Source: Hemicentrotus pulcherrimus
Taxonomy: Eukaryota > Echinodermata > Echinoidea > Camarodonta > Strongylocentrotidae
Direction of reading: 5' to 3'
Length of the DNA stretch: 18,382 bases
Assembly (NCBI GenBank): GCA_003118195.1
Contig: BEXV01002816.1
Span: 14,812 to 33,193, forward strand
A program made the translations under genes and the position numbers. Of the stretch, positions 16,744-18,382 are shown one piece after another. A model generated the notes under the pieces. It searched no databases. It saw nothing but the letters and a program-made list of their open reading frames with translations, and was not told the origin of the DNA. Position 1 is the first letter of the stretch, and each line of letters begins with the position of its first letter.

Positions 16744-18382
16744 TTGCACACACAAAAACCAAATGCTTGCAACAAAGTGAGAAACTCCTTGCATGTACTG
16801 GCAAACCTCAAAGACTCTTCCAAGTATCACAGAGAAAATTGCAAGAAGAGACTGCAGAGAGATGAGAAAGGGGTTCAAGATCTGGACAAATGCCTGGGTG
16901 AGTTTGACTGTGACCCGTTTGATGAGACCAAGCCAACATTGAGGTCTCTGCAGTCTGGTATGATTTTTTTTTTTTTGGCATCCGATCAGCTGGTCATTGA
17001 CTTTGAGAATGCGCACAAAGATGGTGAAGTGCTTGTACGTTCAATCATTTTTCAAAGAGAGGATGTTTTCCGATGAGAAGAACTTTGATGACACGATGCA
17101 CAGAAATTCACGCTGCAGTTTCACCAAGCCACCAATTGTTAAAGTAACATCTCGGGTTACAAAGACTGATGCAATGGAGAACAAGGCCATGACAGAGGTA
17201 ATCTCTCTTGCTCAGAAATGTGAGGACACATTTCGACTGAGCGATGTAATATGCAATATCATGTTACAGATGAATGTCTACCTATCTTTATCGTGAACGG
17301 AACACTGAGAAAGGTGATGAAATCAAAGTTGGTCGACAATTAAGCTCAATCTTGAGGAGATAAACTCGCTTAACAACTACATTGCACTCGTCGACATGGG
17401 ATTCATTTGGAGATCAGCAGAAGATAGAGACAAGCAGGATGGTACAGATTATACATGGGGCGATTATGCAAACAAGATTAACAACATAGTTGCAGGTCGT
17501 CACAGAAAGGTGACCACAATTTTCTTTGTGAATGATCCATATGACCTAGATGAGAGTATCAAGGATAGTGAACATCAGGGGCGTACAGGTGTTTCTTGTA
17601 GGAGGTAGCCGAAATGTATTTATGAGAAGAGATGATCCACTACCAACATCCAGGCTGCTCAATGATATTTTCAAAAATCCAGGCAACAAAGTTCGGCTTC
17701 AACAGTTTCTGAATGCCGAGTTCAAGATCATGTCATTAGAACACCCAGAGACGACTTATATATACTCAGTGAGAGATCGTTGCTCAGATCTGCAGAAGGG
17801 CACAGAATTAAAGCAATTCACATGCCAACACACAGAAGCGGACACCATCCTCCTCTATGTGTATTACCAAATAAGACAGTCAGGTGTGGAAGCCACTGTT
17901 GTTATCGATGCAGAAGACACAGATGTTATGGTTCTAGCAGCATACGCAGCCCATCAGATTGAAGGACCATTAGGCATCAAGAGGAAAGAGCTCCGTCTAT
18001 GACTGTAAGAAGCTTTGCAGTCCAGTGGCAGATGTCATTGTCCCCTTTCATGTTCACACTGGTGCAGATGCTGTCTTTGGCTTCTAGCTATGGCCATAGC
18101 AAACCATCCATCTTTGAATCGGCAATGAAGTCAGAGGAAGGAAGGAGTTTGCTCCAAGGACTTGGGAAACAGCTGCCTGTATCAGAAGACACTCAAATCG
18201 ACTGGGAGCAATTCACAATTAAGTTAATCTACAAAGACAAACCTAGTACAAGTTTAGCAGAGGCAAGAGCAAAGAAGTGGGAGAGTATGAAGAAAAAAGC
18301 AACACAGAGAATGCCACCTGATTGCGACTCACATCAGATGAAGGTCAGACGAGCCAACTATCAGGCATACATCTTCCTGAAC
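16744..18382 (+). pseudogene. Broken plus-strand copy of the same repeat-family protein, running off the window
   Basis: Conserved blocks appear in order but in changing frames: SSKYHRENCKKRL and TLRSLQSG (16744 to about 17060, frame 1), DTMHRN and DAMENKAM (about 17050-17250, frame 2), VNGTLRKVMKSKL (17281-17341, frame 1, then stop), NNYIALVDMGFIWR and FFVNDPYDLDESIKDSEHQ (about 17352-17580, frame 2), NKVRLQQFL, HTEADTILL and DAEDTDVMVLAA (about 17590-18002, frame 0), then VYDCKKLCSP and HTGAD in a new frame, and finally IFESAMKSEEGRSLLQGLG to ANYQAYIFLN at the edge. At least five frameshifts or stops make it a pseudogene unless introns are hidden, and I see no convincing splice pattern. The N-terminal CxxC-type region expected for the family is unclear. 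Confidence 0.68.
17915..18382 (+). repeat. Right arm of the large inverted repeat (cut by window edge)
   Basis: This is the partner of 16101-16568. The match begins at AGACACAGATGTTATGG (17915) and was followed to the last base of the window. It has a private insertion of about four bases near 18085 (GGCTTCTAGCTATGG against GGCTTATATGG) that breaks the frame after HTGADAV. Confidence 0.92.

Noticed and set aside
16546..17016. 156-codon minus-strand frame, the longest in the window
   Set aside because: It is the shadow of the broken plus-strand copy, whose conserved blocks read on the other strand.
1..18382. CRISPR arrays, bacterial operons, rRNA genes or intact tRNA genes
   Set aside because: No regularly spaced repeats with unique spacers, no ribosome-binding-site spaced genes, and only degenerate tRNA-like heads were seen; the window is eukaryotic.

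Overview
The window looks like genomic DNA from an invertebrate animal, most likely a marine deuterostome such as an echinoderm. It is AT-rich. It carries one multi-exon minus-strand gene with GT-AG introns of about 200 to 1160 bases, many microsatellites, a tRNA-derived SINE-like repeat, and decayed copies of a protein family I know from invertebrate genomes as uncharacterised and multi-copy. The phylum is inference; the split-gene structure is read directly.

Positions 49-14443 (minus strand) hold a receptor-type protein tyrosine phosphatase. I could chain 22 exons by hand with consistent phases across 21 introns, giving 2885 coding bases, which is 961 complete codons without a stop. In transcript order the protein has three fibronectin type III (FN3) domains, one transmembrane helix with a KRRR stop-transfer signal, a proline-rich juxtamembrane segment, a complete catalytic PTP domain (D1: KNRY, WPD, HCSAGVGRTG) and a second PTP domain (D2) whose WPD aspartate is replaced by lysine. 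Both ends are missing: the 5' part (signal peptide and any further ectodomain) is not recognisable to the right, and the last D2 exon or exons lie beyond the left edge. The ectodomain would sense a ligand or neighbouring cell, D1 would remove phosphate from tyrosine under the membrane, and D2 probably acts as a regulatory or scaffold domain.

The introns hold most of the repeats: a SINE-like element at about 6223-6562, a G-rich minisatellite with a hairpin at 11250-11516, and GA, TG, ATT and poly-C tracts.

Positions 14444-15896 show no gene. They contain a poly-C tract, a 22-base poly-T tract and two arrays of GGTCA-type hexamers spaced about one DNA helical turn apart.

Positions 15897-18382 contain two broken copies of the same uncharacterised protein family in head-to-head orientation. 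A plus-strand copy starts near 16744 and runs off the right edge. Its C-terminal part is duplicated in inverted orientation on the left (16101-16568 against 17915-18382, nearly identical). Both copies carry frameshifts, so this is a dead or dying repeat-family locus, not a working gene.
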